A stretch of DNA of 64,000 nucleotides from assembly GCF_004327985.1 (NCBI RefSeq), contig NZ_SJDL01000007.1, forward strand, positions 1-64,000. The letters run 5' to 3'. Under the pieces are notes generated by a model. The model searched no databases. It was not told where the DNA came from and worked only from the letters and a program-made list of their open reading frames with translations. This DNA is from Marinobacter halodurans (GTDB taxonomy: Bacteria > Pseudomonadota > Gammaproteobacteria > Pseudomonadales > Oleiphilaceae). The position numbers and the translations under genes are program-made. Of the stretch, positions 52,302 through 61,517 are shown one piece after another (positions within the stretch are counted from its first letter, which is position 1; every line of letters begins with the position of its first letter).

Positions 52302-53671
52302 CCGTTGCGAAAACGCTGGCAGGGAGCCCAGTGTTGCATGAGCAGGTAGTAGGTCAGGCCTGCGGGAACCAGGCTGGCGTACCAGGACACCGCCGAGAAG
52401 CTTAATGCGACGACAGCCCCGATGGCCGTCGCAATCAACGCCGCATAGTTGACGCCCTGGTATGGGCCCTGGGTATCGTACAGCTTGCCCAGGTCCAGGG
52501 TGCGGCCGCGGATCAGGTAATAATCGACGACCAGGATGGCAAAGATGGGGCCGAGGAAGGCGGAATAGGTCTGGACAAACAGTTGCAGACCAGCGGCGGA
52601 TCCATCCTTGACCAGCTCCCACGGGAAAGTGGCAAAAGCCAGCAGGCCGACAATGACTGTGGCTGGACGAAAGCTCAGCTTGAACACATCCATCAACACG
52701 TAGGTCGGGGGAACGACGTTGTTCAGGACGTTCGTCGTGACCTGTGCGAAAGCAATGAACATCAGGGTGGTCATCAGCAAGGGCGTGTTGTCGACGGCAT
52801 TGGCAAAGACCTGGATCGGGTCCGCAATGCCGGTGGCTTCGGAAACCATGAAGCCTATTAACCCCATAAAGAGGGTGCAGGGCAGGATTGACATGGAGTA
52901 GAGGGTGGTCAGCAGCCCCGGACCCGTACCATGTTTGTGCTCGCGGACGTAGTCGCTGACGTTCAGGATCATGGTGCTGTAGATGCCCAGGAACAACATG
53001 GTGGCGCCCCAGAAGGGCAGGCCCCAGGATCCCTCCATGTCCAGCAGGTTGGCCGACAGGACAGCCCCGTAGCGCTGCACCGTGCTGTAAAACATATACA
53101 CCAGTGATGCCAGGATAAACGCGCTACCGACATTCTCCAGCCACTTGATGCCCTGGAACCCCATCACCGACAGGCCAATCTGCAGGAACTGGAAGGTGAT
53201 GAAGTAGAAAACCAGGTTGTCGAAACCGAAAAGCGTTGTCGACACCATGTTCAGGGCTCCCGCGCCAATCCAGCTCTGGAAGCCGTACCAGACGATGGCC
53301 GGCACGGCGCGGACCAGGCCCGGCAGACGGGTGCCGGAAAAACCGAAGGCGCTGCGGGCCTGGACCATGAAGGGTATGCCGTACTTGTAGCCGGCGGCCC
53401 CGTTGAGCGTCAAAGCGGCGCCGATCACGAAGCAGCCTATGGCAATGGCCAGGGTGGCCTGCAACAGGTTGAGGGTGCCGACCACACTTGAGCCCATGGT
53501 GAATGTGCCGATCGAAACGCAACCTCCGAACCAGGCCAGAAGGTAGGAGGTGCGCCCCATAATGCGAGTTTCCTGAGGGGCCAGGGATTCGTCACCGGGT
53601 GCCTTGACCGATGTGTCTGGGTCGCCTGACGGCATGGTGCGAGTTGCTGACTGTACGTTTTGGTTAGTCAT
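52298..53671 (-). CDS. NCS1 permease 1 (purine/allantoin type)
   Basis: This 457-residue protein has the NCS1 motifs SYLLAWFGGCVSIGTFTMGS, AAGYKYGIPFMVQARSAFGF, WYGFQSWIGAGALN and a hydrophilic N-terminal 30 residues. It belongs to the group with CodB-like and uracil/cytosine types more than to the hydantoin group. It overlaps the second permease by four bases. The start has GGCGAG in front. A divided substrate set (a base and allantoin) is a reasonable guess. Confidence 0.86.
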   Translation of the reverse strand: MTNQNVQSATRTMPSGDPDTSVKAPGDESLAPQETRIMGRTSYLLAWFGGCVSIGTFTMGSSVVGTLNLLQATLAIAIGCFVIGAALTLNGAAGYKYGIPFMVQARSAFGFSGTRLPGLVRAVPAIVWYGFQSWIGAGALNMVSTTLFGFDNLVFYFITFQFLQIGLSVMGFQGIKWLENVGSAFILASLVYMFYSTVQRYGAVLSANLLDMEGSWGLPFWGATMLFLGIYSTMILNVSDYVREHKHGTGPGLLTTLYSMSILPCTLFMGLIGFMVSEATGIADPIQVFANAVDNTPLLMTTLMFIAFAQVTTNVLNNVVPPTYVLMDVFKLSFRPATVIVGLLAFATFPWELVKDGSAAGLQLFVQTYSAFLGPIFAILVVDYYLIRGRTLDLGKLYDTQGPYQGVNYAALIATAIGAVVALSFSAVSWYASLVPAGLTYYLLMQHWAPCQRFRNG

Positions 53672-53811
53672 AGTTGTTCTCGCCGTGCATGATGTTTCAC
53701 TGTCTACTCCGCTTCCGCTGTAGATATGACAATCCCCAGGGGTATCGGGGGGCTTGGGTCAGGACGACATCAGAATCGGTTGGCTGTGTTTTTTTATTTG
53801 TGTTCCAGGAG

Positions 53812-54564
53812 CTAATCAGAGGCTCCCAGGTTAGAAAGACCTTCAAAACGGCCTGTGAATGTTTTGGGGCGGGGAAACGCCAGGTCGCCGTGTTTACTCG
53901 TGCCAAGGCCCAGGCCGACCAGCGCTTCCGCCAACTTGATGGCGGCTGTTACCCCTTCGATGACCGGCAACCCGACCTCGTCTGTAAGGCGGGCGGTGAG
54001 ATCGGCCATTCCGCCACAACCCAGCACGATAGCGCCAATATTGTCCTCTTCCTTGGCCCGCCGACATTCCGCGACCAGGCGTTCCAGTGCGGCTTCCGGC
54101 TTGTCTTCCAGATCCAGTACCGGAATTTCCGCAGCTCGCACACGGCGGCAATGATGGCGAAATCCATAGTTCTCCAGTAGATGCTCGGCGATGATCCCCG
54201 TTCGTCCCAGGGTTGTGACGATCGAAAATCGCGTACTGACAAGCGTCGCCATATGGAAGGCCGCCTCCGCAATGCCAATCACGGGGGCTCGGGTCAGCTC
54301 CCGGGCGGCGAGAAGTCCCGGGTCGCCAAAGCAGGCAACGATATAGGCATCAACGGGATCCTCTCCCTGTTCGCCGGCGATAACCTCCTCCGCAACGCCG
54401 ACGGCGCTAACGACCTCATCAAAGTGGCCCTCGATGGACACCGGGCCACTGGCGGGCTGGGTTGCCGTGATGCGCGTGCCTGCCGCGGCGATGCGCCTGG
54501 CTGCGGTTCCGATCGTCTCCGTCATGGCGCTGGTGGTGTTGGGGTTGATGACACGGATATGCAT
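53812..54564 (-). CDS. Allantoin/hydantoin racemase (Asp/Glu racemase family)
   Basis: The 250-residue protein has the two catalytic cysteines of cofactor-independent racemases: C78 in IVACFGDPG and C183 in IVLGCGGM. N-terminal IRVINPNTTSAMTETIG is the hydantoin racemase signature. The start is ATG at 54564. In a locus with PuuE it should be HpxA-like, which converts the allantoin enantiomer so that all is used. It is transcribed divergently from puuE and lies 141 bases after the permease start. Confidence 0.88.
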   Translation of the reverse strand: MHIRVINPNTTSAMTETIGTAARRIAAAGTRITATQPASGPVSIEGHFDEVVSAVGVAEEVIAGEQGEDPVDAYIVACFGDPGLLAARELTRAPVIGIAEAAFHMATLVSTRFSIVTTLGRTGIIAEHLLENYGFRHHCRRVRAAEIPVLDLEDKPEAALERLVAECRRAKEEDNIGAIVLGCGGMADLTARLTDEVGLPVIEGVTAAIKLAEALVGLGLGTSKHGDLAFPRPKTFTGRFEGLSNLGASD

Positions 54565-54859
54565 TTCTGGCTCCGCTAGCATACTCAATGTGAACAATGT
54601 AATCAGTGATTGTACACAATTTAGAACGTATGACGCTTTCACAGCAAGCGATTACTTCACAACCAGGGTGATTGATGGTCACTGGAGTATGAGGGGAAAG
54701 GGGATTTTCTAGCGATAAATGCGGCGTCATTGGGGATATGGCACCGCTTGCAAACGGGATGAACACTCATTACTTTGTTAATTCTGTATACAATATTGGA
54801 GTCTGGTTGATGACGCTAATGGCAACCAATCGATTGGAGTCCGGGGAGGGTCTGTTCTC
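54565..54859. promoter_or_regulatory. Divergent promoter region with GntR-type sites
   Basis: ATTGTACACAAT (54609-54620) is an inverse repeat of ATTGT/ACAAT arms around two bases. TGTATACAAT (54785-54794) is a second copy of the form also found at 49944, and ATGTGAACAAT (54589-54599) is a weaker third. The sites flank the two divergent genes, so one regulator could control both. No clear -35/-10 pair is found for either gene. Confidence 0.55.
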
Positions 54860-55798
54860 ATGAGCATCGCCGCCAACTATTCCCGTGACCTGATCGGATA
54901 CGGCCGCACCCCGCCGGAGGCCAACTGGCCTGGCCAGGCCCGCATAGCGGTTCAGTTCGTGCTCAATTATGAAGAAGGGGGCGAGAACTGTGTCCTGCAT
55001 GGCGATAGCCATTCCGAACGGTTCCTCTCCGAAATTGTCGGTGCCGAGGCCTACCCGGACCGCCACATGAGTATGGAGTCCATCTACGAGTACGGTTCCC
55101 GGGTTGGGGTATGGCGCATACTCAGTGAGTTCGAGCGGCGAGGCCTGCCGCTGACCGTCTTTGGCGTGGCGATGGCGCTACAACGCCACCCGGAAGCGGC
55201 CCAGGCTTTTCGCGAGTTGGGCCATGAGGTGGCCTGTCACGGTTGGCGCTGGATTCACTACCAGAATGTGCCGGAAGACATCGAGCGCGAGCACATGCAA
55301 CGTGCCATCAGCATCTTCCAGCAGTTATACGGCGAAAAGCCCCTGGGGTGGTACACCGGTCGCGATAGCCCCAATACCCGACGCCTGCTGATGGATGAGG
55401 GGGGCTTCCTCTATGACAGCGATTACTATGGTGATGACCTGCCCTTCTGGACCCGCGAGAACGACAGTAAAGGCGAGTCACACGACCACCTGATCGTGCC
55501 CTATACGCTGGATACCAATGACATGCGTTTTGCCACGCCCCAGGGGTTTAATACGGGAGAGCACTTCTTCACCTACCTGCGGGATGCCTTCGATGTGCTC
55601 TACGCCGAGGGTAAGGACACGCCCAGGATGCTCTCCATCGGTCTGCATTGTCGGCTCACCGGCCGCCCGGGGCGCTTCAGGGCCCTGCAGCGTTTCCTGG
55701 ATTACATCGAGGCCCACGACCGGGTCTGGGTCGCGCGGCGAGTGGATATTGCCCGGCACTGGGCAGAGCACCATCCTGTTGAGTCCAGGGAGCTTTAA
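54860..55798 (+). CDS. puuE: PuuE-type allantoinase (polysaccharide deacetylase fold)
   Basis: PuuE hydrolyses allantoin to allantoate and is unrelated to the amidohydrolase type. The 312-residue protein has YSRDLIGYGRTPPEANWPGQ at the start, VQFVLNYEEGGENCVLHGD, then HEVACHGWRWIHYQNVPEDI and GWYTGRDSPNTRRLL, the NodB-fold metal site of PuuE. GGGGAGGG stands nine bases before ATG. It overlaps the next start by one base (TAATG). This is the main step of the locus. Confidence 0.94.
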   Translation: MSIAANYSRDLIGYGRTPPEANWPGQARIAVQFVLNYEEGGENCVLHGDSHSERFLSEIVGAEAYPDRHMSMESIYEYGSRVGVWRILSEFERRGLPLTVFGVAMALQRHPEAAQAFRELGHEVACHGWRWIHYQNVPEDIEREHMQRAISIFQQLYGEKPLGWYTGRDSPNTRRLLMDEGGFLYDSDYYGDDLPFWTRENDSKGESHDHLIVPYTLDTNDMRFATPQGFNTGEHFFTYLRDAFDVLYAEGKDTPRMLSIGLHCRLTGRPGRFRALQRFLDYIEAHDRVWVARRVDIARHWAEHHPVESREL

Positions 55799-56649
55799 TG
55801 GCTAACCAATCGAAAGGAAGACAAACCTACTACGCCCCGACGGGCGGCCACCCGGCACAGACACAACTGCTGTCGGACCGGGCCGTCTTCACCGAAGCCT
55901 ATGCGGTGATTCCCAGGGGCGTCATGCGTGACATTGTCGCCAGCTATCTCCCTTTCTGGGAAAAGACCCGTCTTTGGGTGCTCTCGCGGCCGCTGTCCGG
56001 ATTCGCGGAAACTTTTTCACAGTACATCATGGAAGTCTCGCCCGGCGGTGGCAGCGAGACACCGGAAGCGGATCCGGGCGCTGAAGGGGTTCTTTTTGTG
56101 GTCGAGGGCGAGTTGACCCTGACCCTGGCGGGAACAACGCATCGCATGCTGCCTGGAGGGTATGCCTTCATACCTCCCGGAAGCGAGTGGCGGGTACGGA
56201 ATGAGTCGTCGGCGGCGGTGCGTTTCCACTGGATACGCAAAGCTTATGAACACGTGGACGGCATCGAAGCGCCCCCGGCCTTCGTCACGAGTGAGACCGA
56301 GGTCGAGCCGGTCGAGATGCCCGATACCAACGGCTGCTGGGCGACAACACGCTTCGTCGATCCCCAGGACATGCGGCACGATATGCACGTCAACATTGTC
56401 ACCTTCCAGCCAGGAGGGGTGATCCCGTTTGCCGAAACCCATGTCATGGAGCACGGTCTATACGTCCTGGAGGGCAAGGCGGTCTATCTCCTCAACCAGG
56501 ATTGGGTGGAGGTGGAGGCGGGCGACTACATGTGGCTGCGGGCCTTCTGTCCCCAGGCTTGCTATGCGGGTGGTCCCGGCCCCTTCCGCTACCTGCTGTA
56601 CAAGGATGTTAACCGCCACATGAAGCTGACCGGCTTCGGTTCCCGCTGA
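55798..56649 (+). CDS. allE: (S)-ureidoglycine aminohydrolase
   Basis: This bicupin enzyme (YlbA/UGHY) converts (S)-ureidoglycine to (S)-ureidoglycolate and ammonia. The 283-residue length is usual. Both cupins are visible: GVLFVVEGELTLTLAG with PGGYAFIPPGSEW, and IPFAETHVMEHGLYVLEGKA, where E, H and H ligands of the Mn site lie. The C-terminal YLLYKDVNRHM is conserved. It requires ureidoglycine, the product of allantoate amidohydrolase, which is absent here. Confidence 0.94.
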   Translation: MANQSKGRQTYYAPTGGHPAQTQLLSDRAVFTEAYAVIPRGVMRDIVASYLPFWEKTRLWVLSRPLSGFAETFSQYIMEVSPGGGSETPEADPGAEGVLFVVEGELTLTLAGTTHRMLPGGYAFIPPGSEWRVRNESSAAVRFHWIRKAYEHVDGIEAPPAFVTSETEVEPVEMPDTNGCWATTRFVDPQDMRHDMHVNIVTFQPGGVIPFAETHVMEHGLYVLEGKAVYLLNQDWVEVEAGDYMWLRAFCPQACYAGGPGPFRYLLYKDVNRHMKLTGFGSR

Positions 56650-56670
56650 GGCCCTGGGAGGAACCCGACG

Positions 56671-57159
56671 ATGTTGAGCCTCAAGGCCCGGCCGTTGACA
56701 GAGGACGCCTTCGCAACCTTTGGGGATGTGATCGACCGGCGGATCGCCAAGTCATTTACCATCAATGGAGGCCGCACCCAGCGCTACCATGACCTGGCCA
56801 GGGTTGAGACGCTGGGCGAGGGCGCCAGGGCCCTGGTCAGCCTATTTGTAAGCCAGCCGGTGCCAGTGCCACTGGACGTTGATTTTCTCGAACGCCATCC
56901 TAAAGGCAGCCAGGCGTTCATCCCCCTGCATGGCGAGCGTTTCCTGATCGTGGTTGCCCCACCGGGGGAAACGATCGACCCCAATAATGTGCAGGCTTTC
57001 GTCACCGATGGCCGGCAGGGCGTCAACTACCGCGCGGGCACCTGGCATGCCGTCCAATCCGTTCTGGACCGCGAAGGCGAGTTTCTGGTCATCGACCGTG
57101 GCGGCCCTGGCCACAACTGCGACGAGTACCCCCTGAAGGTTCGCGTCACCCTCGATTAG
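56671..57159 (+). CDS. allA: Ureidoglycolate lyase
   Basis: AllA splits ureidoglycolate to glyoxylate and urea. The 162-residue protein has LSLKARPLTEDAFATFGDVI, then QPVPVPLDVDFLERHPKGSQ and GVNYRAGTWHAVQ, the cupin-like family signature. GGAGGAAC precedes ATG. It lies 21 bases after allE and is the last gene of the operon. Urea made here would need urease elsewhere. Confidence 0.93.
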   Translation: MLSLKARPLTEDAFATFGDVIDRRIAKSFTINGGRTQRYHDLARVETLGEGARALVSLFVSQPVPVPLDVDFLERHPKGSQAFIPLHGERFLIVVAPPGETIDPNNVQAFVTDGRQGVNYRAGTWHAVQSVLDREGEFLVIDRGGPGHNCDEYPLKVRVTLD

Positions 57160-57457
57160 CGCTCACACCCATTGGGTAGAGTACCTACTGGAAGCTATTG
57201 TCGCTCCAGCCCTGCGGGGCGCGGCTGGAAACCTGCCTCTGGGCGTTGTCCACACGAACACGGTGTGACCTGGTTCACATTCCCGCGACCATTATCATTT
57301 GGTGCAAGCCTGCCTGCCGGGTCAGTCCTAGCATGGAAGGAACTCGGGGCAATAGGGGTTATGCACTCCGTATTTCCCCGTCAACGGACGTCACAGCGCG
57401 TCGTTGGCATCTCCCCGATTTACATTCTGACCACAAACACAAGAAAGGAATGCCTGC
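57160..57457. other. Region between purine locus and lipase gene
   Basis: CCAGCC (57207-57212) and GGCTGG (57223-57228) make a stem, a possible allA terminator. No clean promoter for the lipase is found; a GG/GC pair near 57300 with nine bases between was judged too short for sigma-54. Confidence 0.4.
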
Positions 57458-58402
57458 ATGCCATATATCACCAAAGTGCGTACTGCTGTTGCGGCAACGG
57501 CCCTCTCACTCGGCCTGGCGGTGGCTCAACCCGCTTCCGCCGGTCTGTTTGACAGTCTTTTTGGAAACGATGACTACACCAAGACCCAGTATCCCATCGT
57601 GCTGGTCCATGGCTTCGCCGGTTTTGATGAGTTGTTCGGGTTTGTGGAATATTTCAACGGTATTCCAGACGCCCTCGCTGACGGTGGTGCGGACGTGTAC
57701 GTGGTTCAGATGTCCGCGTCCAACTCAACGGAGGTTCGGGGAGAGCAGCTGCTGGCACAGGTTGAAGAGATTGTCGCTGCTACAGGGGCCGAGAAGGTCA
57801 ACCTCATTGGTCACAGCCATGGTGGACCGACATCCCGCTACGTGGCGGGAGTCCGCCCGGATCTGGTGGCCTCCGTGTCCACTGTCGGTGGCGTCAACTG
57901 GGGTTCGGTGCTTGCCGATCAGATGGTCGAGGATGACACCTTCAGCAGTGCTGGTGACTATCTTTTCGAGCTGCTGGATATGGCGTCGGGAGGAGGGTTG
58001 CCCCAGGATACCGACGCGGCGCTGAATTCCCTGACAACGGATTATGCCGTTGCCTTCAACAAGACATTCCCGGGTGGCGTTCCTTCCACCTACTGTGGTG
58101 ACGACGGAGCCCACGAGGCGAATGGCGTCCGCTACTATTCCTGGGGCGGTAATGTGGTTGAGACCAATAGCTGGGACCCGAGCGATTGGCTGTTGGCCGA
58201 AACCGGGGCCGCCTTCGGCGAGCCTAATGATGGGCTGGTGTCGGCATGCAGCCAGAAGCTGGGGCAGGTGATCAGCGTCGAGTACCACCACAATCACCTG
58301 GACGAGATCAATCAGGTGTTTGGGCTGACGGCCCGCAACGTTGCGGATCCGGTGGAGCTTTACCGCCAGCAGGCCAACCGTCTGAAGCAAGCCGGGCTCT
58401 GA
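57458..58402 (+). CDS. Secreted triacylglycerol lipase (family I)
   Basis: The 314-residue precursor has a signal peptide ending ASA (residue 28). The mature enzyme has YPIVLVHGFAGFDELFG, the nucleophile S120 in IGHSHGGP, D258 in EPNDGLVSAC and H280 in HNHLDEINQVFG, so the triad is complete. Two cysteines (in STYCGDDGA and VSACSQ) can form the disulfide usual in Pseudomonas lipases. It hydrolyses long-chain triglycerides and is exported by the type II system after folding with the next gene's product. AAAGGA precedes ATG. Confidence 0.95.
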   Translation: MPYITKVRTAVAATALSLGLAVAQPASAGLFDSLFGNDDYTKTQYPIVLVHGFAGFDELFGFVEYFNGIPDALADGGADVYVVQMSASNSTEVRGEQLLAQVEEIVAATGAEKVNLIGHSHGGPTSRYVAGVRPDLVASVSTVGGVNWGSVLADQMVEDDTFSSAGDYLFELLDMASGGGLPQDTDAALNSLTTDYAVAFNKTFPGGVPSTYCGDDGAHEANGVRYYSWGGNVVETNSWDPSDWLLAETGAAFGEPNDGLVSACSQKLGQVISVEYHHNHLDEINQVFGLTARNVADPVELYRQQANRLKQAGL

Positions 58403-58474
58403 GTCTACCCCTCAACGGATGCCCGTCGGGGGCCGGCCTGGCCCCCGGTTACGGGTTAACGGAGATGTATCGCC

Positions 58475-59548
58475 ATGGAGCAGAAGTCATCCCGTATCCT
58501 GGTGGCGGGTGGTTTGCTTGCGCTGGTGACCGCAGTCACCGTCGGCACGCTCGCATTTTTCCAGGGCTCCCAAGAGCGTGCGGAGAAAACCGTACACCTC
58601 AAGCCTCACGTTGTTGCCCAGCCCCAGGACCTTTCCCGCGAGGTGCCGACATCCGGGATCGGGAAGCCGGCGCCGACCAGCGCGGAGCTGAAAGACGCGT
58701 TGCTGGACCTGCCTTTGGGGCATACCGTCACCGACATTGATATCGACGGCAATGTCCGGATCGATATGAATGGCAACCTGATTTATGATGAGGACTTGCG
58801 CCGATTCCTGGATTTCTTCATTGGTCTGACGAAATCGCCGGAGGATGAGGCGGCCATGAGGGAGGCCATGGCTATGGTCATGGACCGCAGAGGCGTCCCG
58901 CGGCCGGTACAGGCCGAGGTGTTTGGCATTCTTGAAAACTACCTGGCTTATCTGGGCGCGGCTGACACGCTGATGTCGGAGAATGGTGCGCTACAGACCC
59001 ATATGAAAGCGGTCTTTGACGAGCTGTATAGCCTGCGGCGCCGCCACCTGGGACAGGATGTCGCTGAAGGCTTCTTCGGAGCAGAGGAAGCTCGCCTTCG
59101 TGCCATGTTCGCGCGCCAGCAGGTTCTGGCCTCCCAGAGCGTGAGCGATGTGGAGCGCGAGCAGGCCCTGGCCGCAATCGATCAGAACCTGCCGGAGTCG
59201 GCCCGTGAAGTCGCGCGGCGATCCCACCGTATTGTGAACGTACGGCACCAGGTCCAGGACATGAGGGAGCAGGGGGCTACCGACCAGGAGGTGTTCGCAG
59301 TCAGGGCGGCCAGCTTCGGGGTTGAGGGTGCTGAGCGTCTCGCCAAGCTGGACGAGGAACGCGAGCGCTGGCAAGAGCAACTGCAACGCTACCGTCGGCA
59401 GAAGGCGCGTATCGACGCCCAGTCACAACTCTCCGATGCGGCTCGCCAGGAGGCCATCGAGCAACTCAGGCGGGAATACTTCAGCGAGCAGGAACAGAAG
59501 CGGGTCAGTATCCTGGACCGCATTGACGCCTCGGGAGACGGGTCGTGA
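58475..59548 (+). CDS. lifO: Lipase-specific foldase (LifO)
   Basis: The 357-residue inner-membrane-anchored chaperone folds the lipase in the periplasm. A helix at residues 9-29 anchors it, a variable Ala/Pro linker follows, then the helical domain. The canonical RxxFDY(F/C)LSA motif is RRFLDFFIG here, conservative but different. The rest is long charged helices (EERERWQEQLQRYRRQKARI). It follows the lipase by 72 bases, as usual. GTGA overlaps the AraC-type gene. Confidence 0.93.
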   Translation: MEQKSSRILVAGGLLALVTAVTVGTLAFFQGSQERAEKTVHLKPHVVAQPQDLSREVPTSGIGKPAPTSAELKDALLDLPLGHTVTDIDIDGNVRIDMNGNLIYDEDLRRFLDFFIGLTKSPEDEAAMREAMAMVMDRRGVPRPVQAEVFGILENYLAYLGAADTLMSENGALQTHMKAVFDELYSLRRRHLGQDVAEGFFGAEEARLRAMFARQQVLASQSVSDVEREQALAAIDQNLPESAREVARRSHRIVNVRHQVQDMREQGATDQEVFAVRAASFGVEGAERLAKLDEERERWQEQLQRYRRQKARIDAQSQLSDAARQEAIEQLRREYFSEQEQKRVSILDRIDASGDGS

Positions 59549-60393
59549 GTATTTCGGGGGCTGCCGCAGGACCTGCGCTCTACGTGTGGCGGCACCGCGT
59601 CATGTACGTCGGGCCCAGCTATGAAGCCCGCAGCCGTAAGTATGGCTCTGCCGCCCTGGTGGCCGGGCTGGATGCCCCGTTGACCTTCAACCTCCCAGGG
59701 GGCGGGCAGGTTAAGACGCCGTTGGCACTGCTGCCACCCCAACTGCCGACATTCTTCGGTGCGCATCAAAGCCGTATTGCTGTCCTTTTCCTGGACATGT
59801 TCCGTCAGGACTACTTTAAACTGGCGGACTGTTTTCCATCGGAGGAAGAGAGTATCCGAACCGGACTGGAGCGCGAGGAGTCGGTTTGTGCCCTGTTTCG
59901 GGCCATCGCCGATAAGGGGCTGGCAGGGGCGGGCGGGCCGTCTGCCCTGTTCAGCCTCCTTGGTCTGCCGGCCAACCCCCTGGCCGGGGCTGGCGAGTCG
60001 ATGGACCCACGTATCCTGCAGGCGATCAAGCTGATGACCGAGGCCTCTCCCCAATGCCTGGGAACCTCCGAGCTTGCCTCAAGACTGCATCTGTCCATTC
60101 CGCGGGTGATTCAACTGTTCCGGGACCAGCTGGGAATGAGTTTTGGCGCTTTCCAGCGCTGGTACCGGTTGCACCTGGTCACGCTGGCGGTCTCCACCGG
60201 GCAGACGCTTACCGATGCGGCGCAGACAGCGGGGTTTGTGGACCTGGCCCACTACGACAACCTCTTTAAGCGGACCTTTGGTGTGGCACCCTCCATTTTC
60301 CTTTCCTCCCGTGCCCGGGTGGAGGTGGATGCGTCACTGTTGCCGCCGGAGCACCAGCCGGCCCAGTCCAGGCCCAGTATGGTGCCAGGGTAG
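59545..60393 (+). CDS. AraC-family regulator, coupled to the lipase operon
   Basis: The 282-residue protein has an AraC/XylS HTH pair at the C-terminus: TSELASRLHLSIPRVIQLFR and then LTDAAQTAGFVDLAHYDNLF followed by FGVAPS. The N-terminal part (1-170) is not of a known sensor type. GTG at 59545 overlaps the foldase stop, so it is translated with it. A regulator at the end of a lipase-foldase operon suggests local feedback, perhaps sensing fatty acid or lipid. Confidence 0.87.
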   Translation: MSISGAAAGPALYVWRHRVMYVGPSYEARSRKYGSAALVAGLDAPLTFNLPGGGQVKTPLALLPPQLPTFFGAHQSRIAVLFLDMFRQDYFKLADCFPSEEESIRTGLEREESVCALFRAIADKGLAGAGGPSALFSLLGLPANPLAGAGESMDPRILQAIKLMTEASPQCLGTSELASRLHLSIPRVIQLFRDQLGMSFGAFQRWYRLHLVTLAVSTGQTLTDAAQTAGFVDLAHYDNLFKRTFGVAPSIFLSSRARVEVDASLLPPEHQPAQSRPSMVPG

Positions 60394-60701
60394 TTCTGTA
60401 GTCCCTGGTGTCCTACCGGATCAAGATGACACGTTGCGCCCTTCAGGTCGTAGGTTCTGTCGATTTTCTGTTTATAATTTTCTGATTTTTAATGTTTTTT
60501 TGGTGAGTATCAATTTTCCTGAGACTCCTGTCCCAAAATCCCTCCGACTATCATCCGGTACAAGTCTGCGCTGACTGCTTCCCTCTAAAGTGTGGATCAC
60601 GAATCCAACTGTCGCAGCCTGTTCTGTTCCATGACACGCCTCCGTTCGTCCTGTCATGAACCGGGTTGTCCAGACTGCTCACGATAACGAGGGATAAGTT
60701 A
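60394..60701. other. 308-base AT-rich leader region
   Basis: Bases 60455-60505 are rich in T and A (runs such as TTTATAATTTTCTG and GTTTTTTTGG), much more than the neighbours, and probably contain the promoter of the operon that begins at 60702. TTTATAAT (60470-60477) is a fair -10. No gene is seen. Confidence 0.4.
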
Positions 60702-61517
60702 ATGAGCATGCGCCAACACCATCCAGACTCCGCTTCACGATCGTCGATCTATGCTCGCTATTGCCCAATCAACCGCATCAGCGTGTTGGAAATCCGGCAG
60801 ATGTACGACGTTTTTCGCCAGTACTACGCTTATACCGACATGGATAGTTTCATCCGGGACCTGAACGGGAAACATGGGGCGATCCTGATTCGTACCCGGG
60901 GCGAAAACAGGGTGGTGGGTTTTTCCACGATCGTGAGTCTCGATATGGCCATCGGCCGCATGAGAGCGCGTGGCGTGTTCAGTGGCGACACCATCATCGA
61001 GCGGGAATACTGGGGGACCCGGACACTGCAGATCGCGTTTTTCCTGTACGTGCTGAAGGAGAAACTCAGAAAGCCGTTTCGCCCCCTGTTCTGGCTACTG
61101 ATCAGCAAGGGCTACAAGACCTTCCTGTTGCTCGCCAACAACTTCCATCAGTACTACCCACATCCTGATGGCGACTGTCCCGAACTGGCGCCTGTCGTCC
61201 GACATTACTGTGAGCGGCTGTTCCCGGGCCACTATGACCCGGATACGGGCGTCCTGGATTTTGGCGAAAACGCCCAGCATCTCAAGGAGGATGTTGCCTC
61301 GATTACGCCCGAGCTGCGGCAGCAGGTCCCCAAGGTCCGCTTCTTCGAGGAGCGTAACCCGACCTGGCGCCGGGGCACCGAACTGCCTTGCGTCGGTGAA
61401 ATTACCCTGAAGACCCTGATGGGGTTTGTCCTCAAGGCAGGACGGGGGGGCCGCAGCCGGGCGGACCGGCAGCCCATCCCGGCGACGCCGGGAACCTCTC
61501 CCGCGAGGCAGGCATGA
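60702..61517 (+). CDS. Acyltransferase-like protein (GNAT-type), first gene of the GH3 operon
   Basis: This 271-residue protein has a GNAT-like pattern (LIRTRGENRVVGFSTIVSLD, GDTIIEREYWGTRTLQIAFF) within residues 60-140 and a hydrophobic stretch around 130-155 (RPLFWLLISKGYKTFLLLAN), then a less conserved end. I do not know a named family. ATG at 60702 follows GAGGGA. It overlaps the GH3 gene by four bases (ATGA). It could be the acyl acceptor-side enzyme of the same pathway. Confidence 0.6.
   Translation: MSMRQHHPDSASRSSIYARYCPINRISVLEIRQMYDVFRQYYAYTDMDSFIRDLNGKHGAILIRTRGENRVVGFSTIVSLDMAIGRMRARGVFSGDTIIEREYWGTRTLQIAFFLYVLKEKLRKPFRPLFWLLISKGYKTFLLLANNFHQYYPHPDGDCPELAPVVRHYCERLFPGHYDPDTGVLDFGENAQHLKEDVASITPELRQQVPKVRFFEERNPTWRRGTELPCVGEITLKTLMGFVLKAGRGGRSRADRQPIPATPGTSPARQA

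Noticed and set aside
57300-57316. Possible sigma-54 promoter before the lipase gene
   Set aside because: The GG and GC elements are one base too close, and the -24/-12 context does not match.
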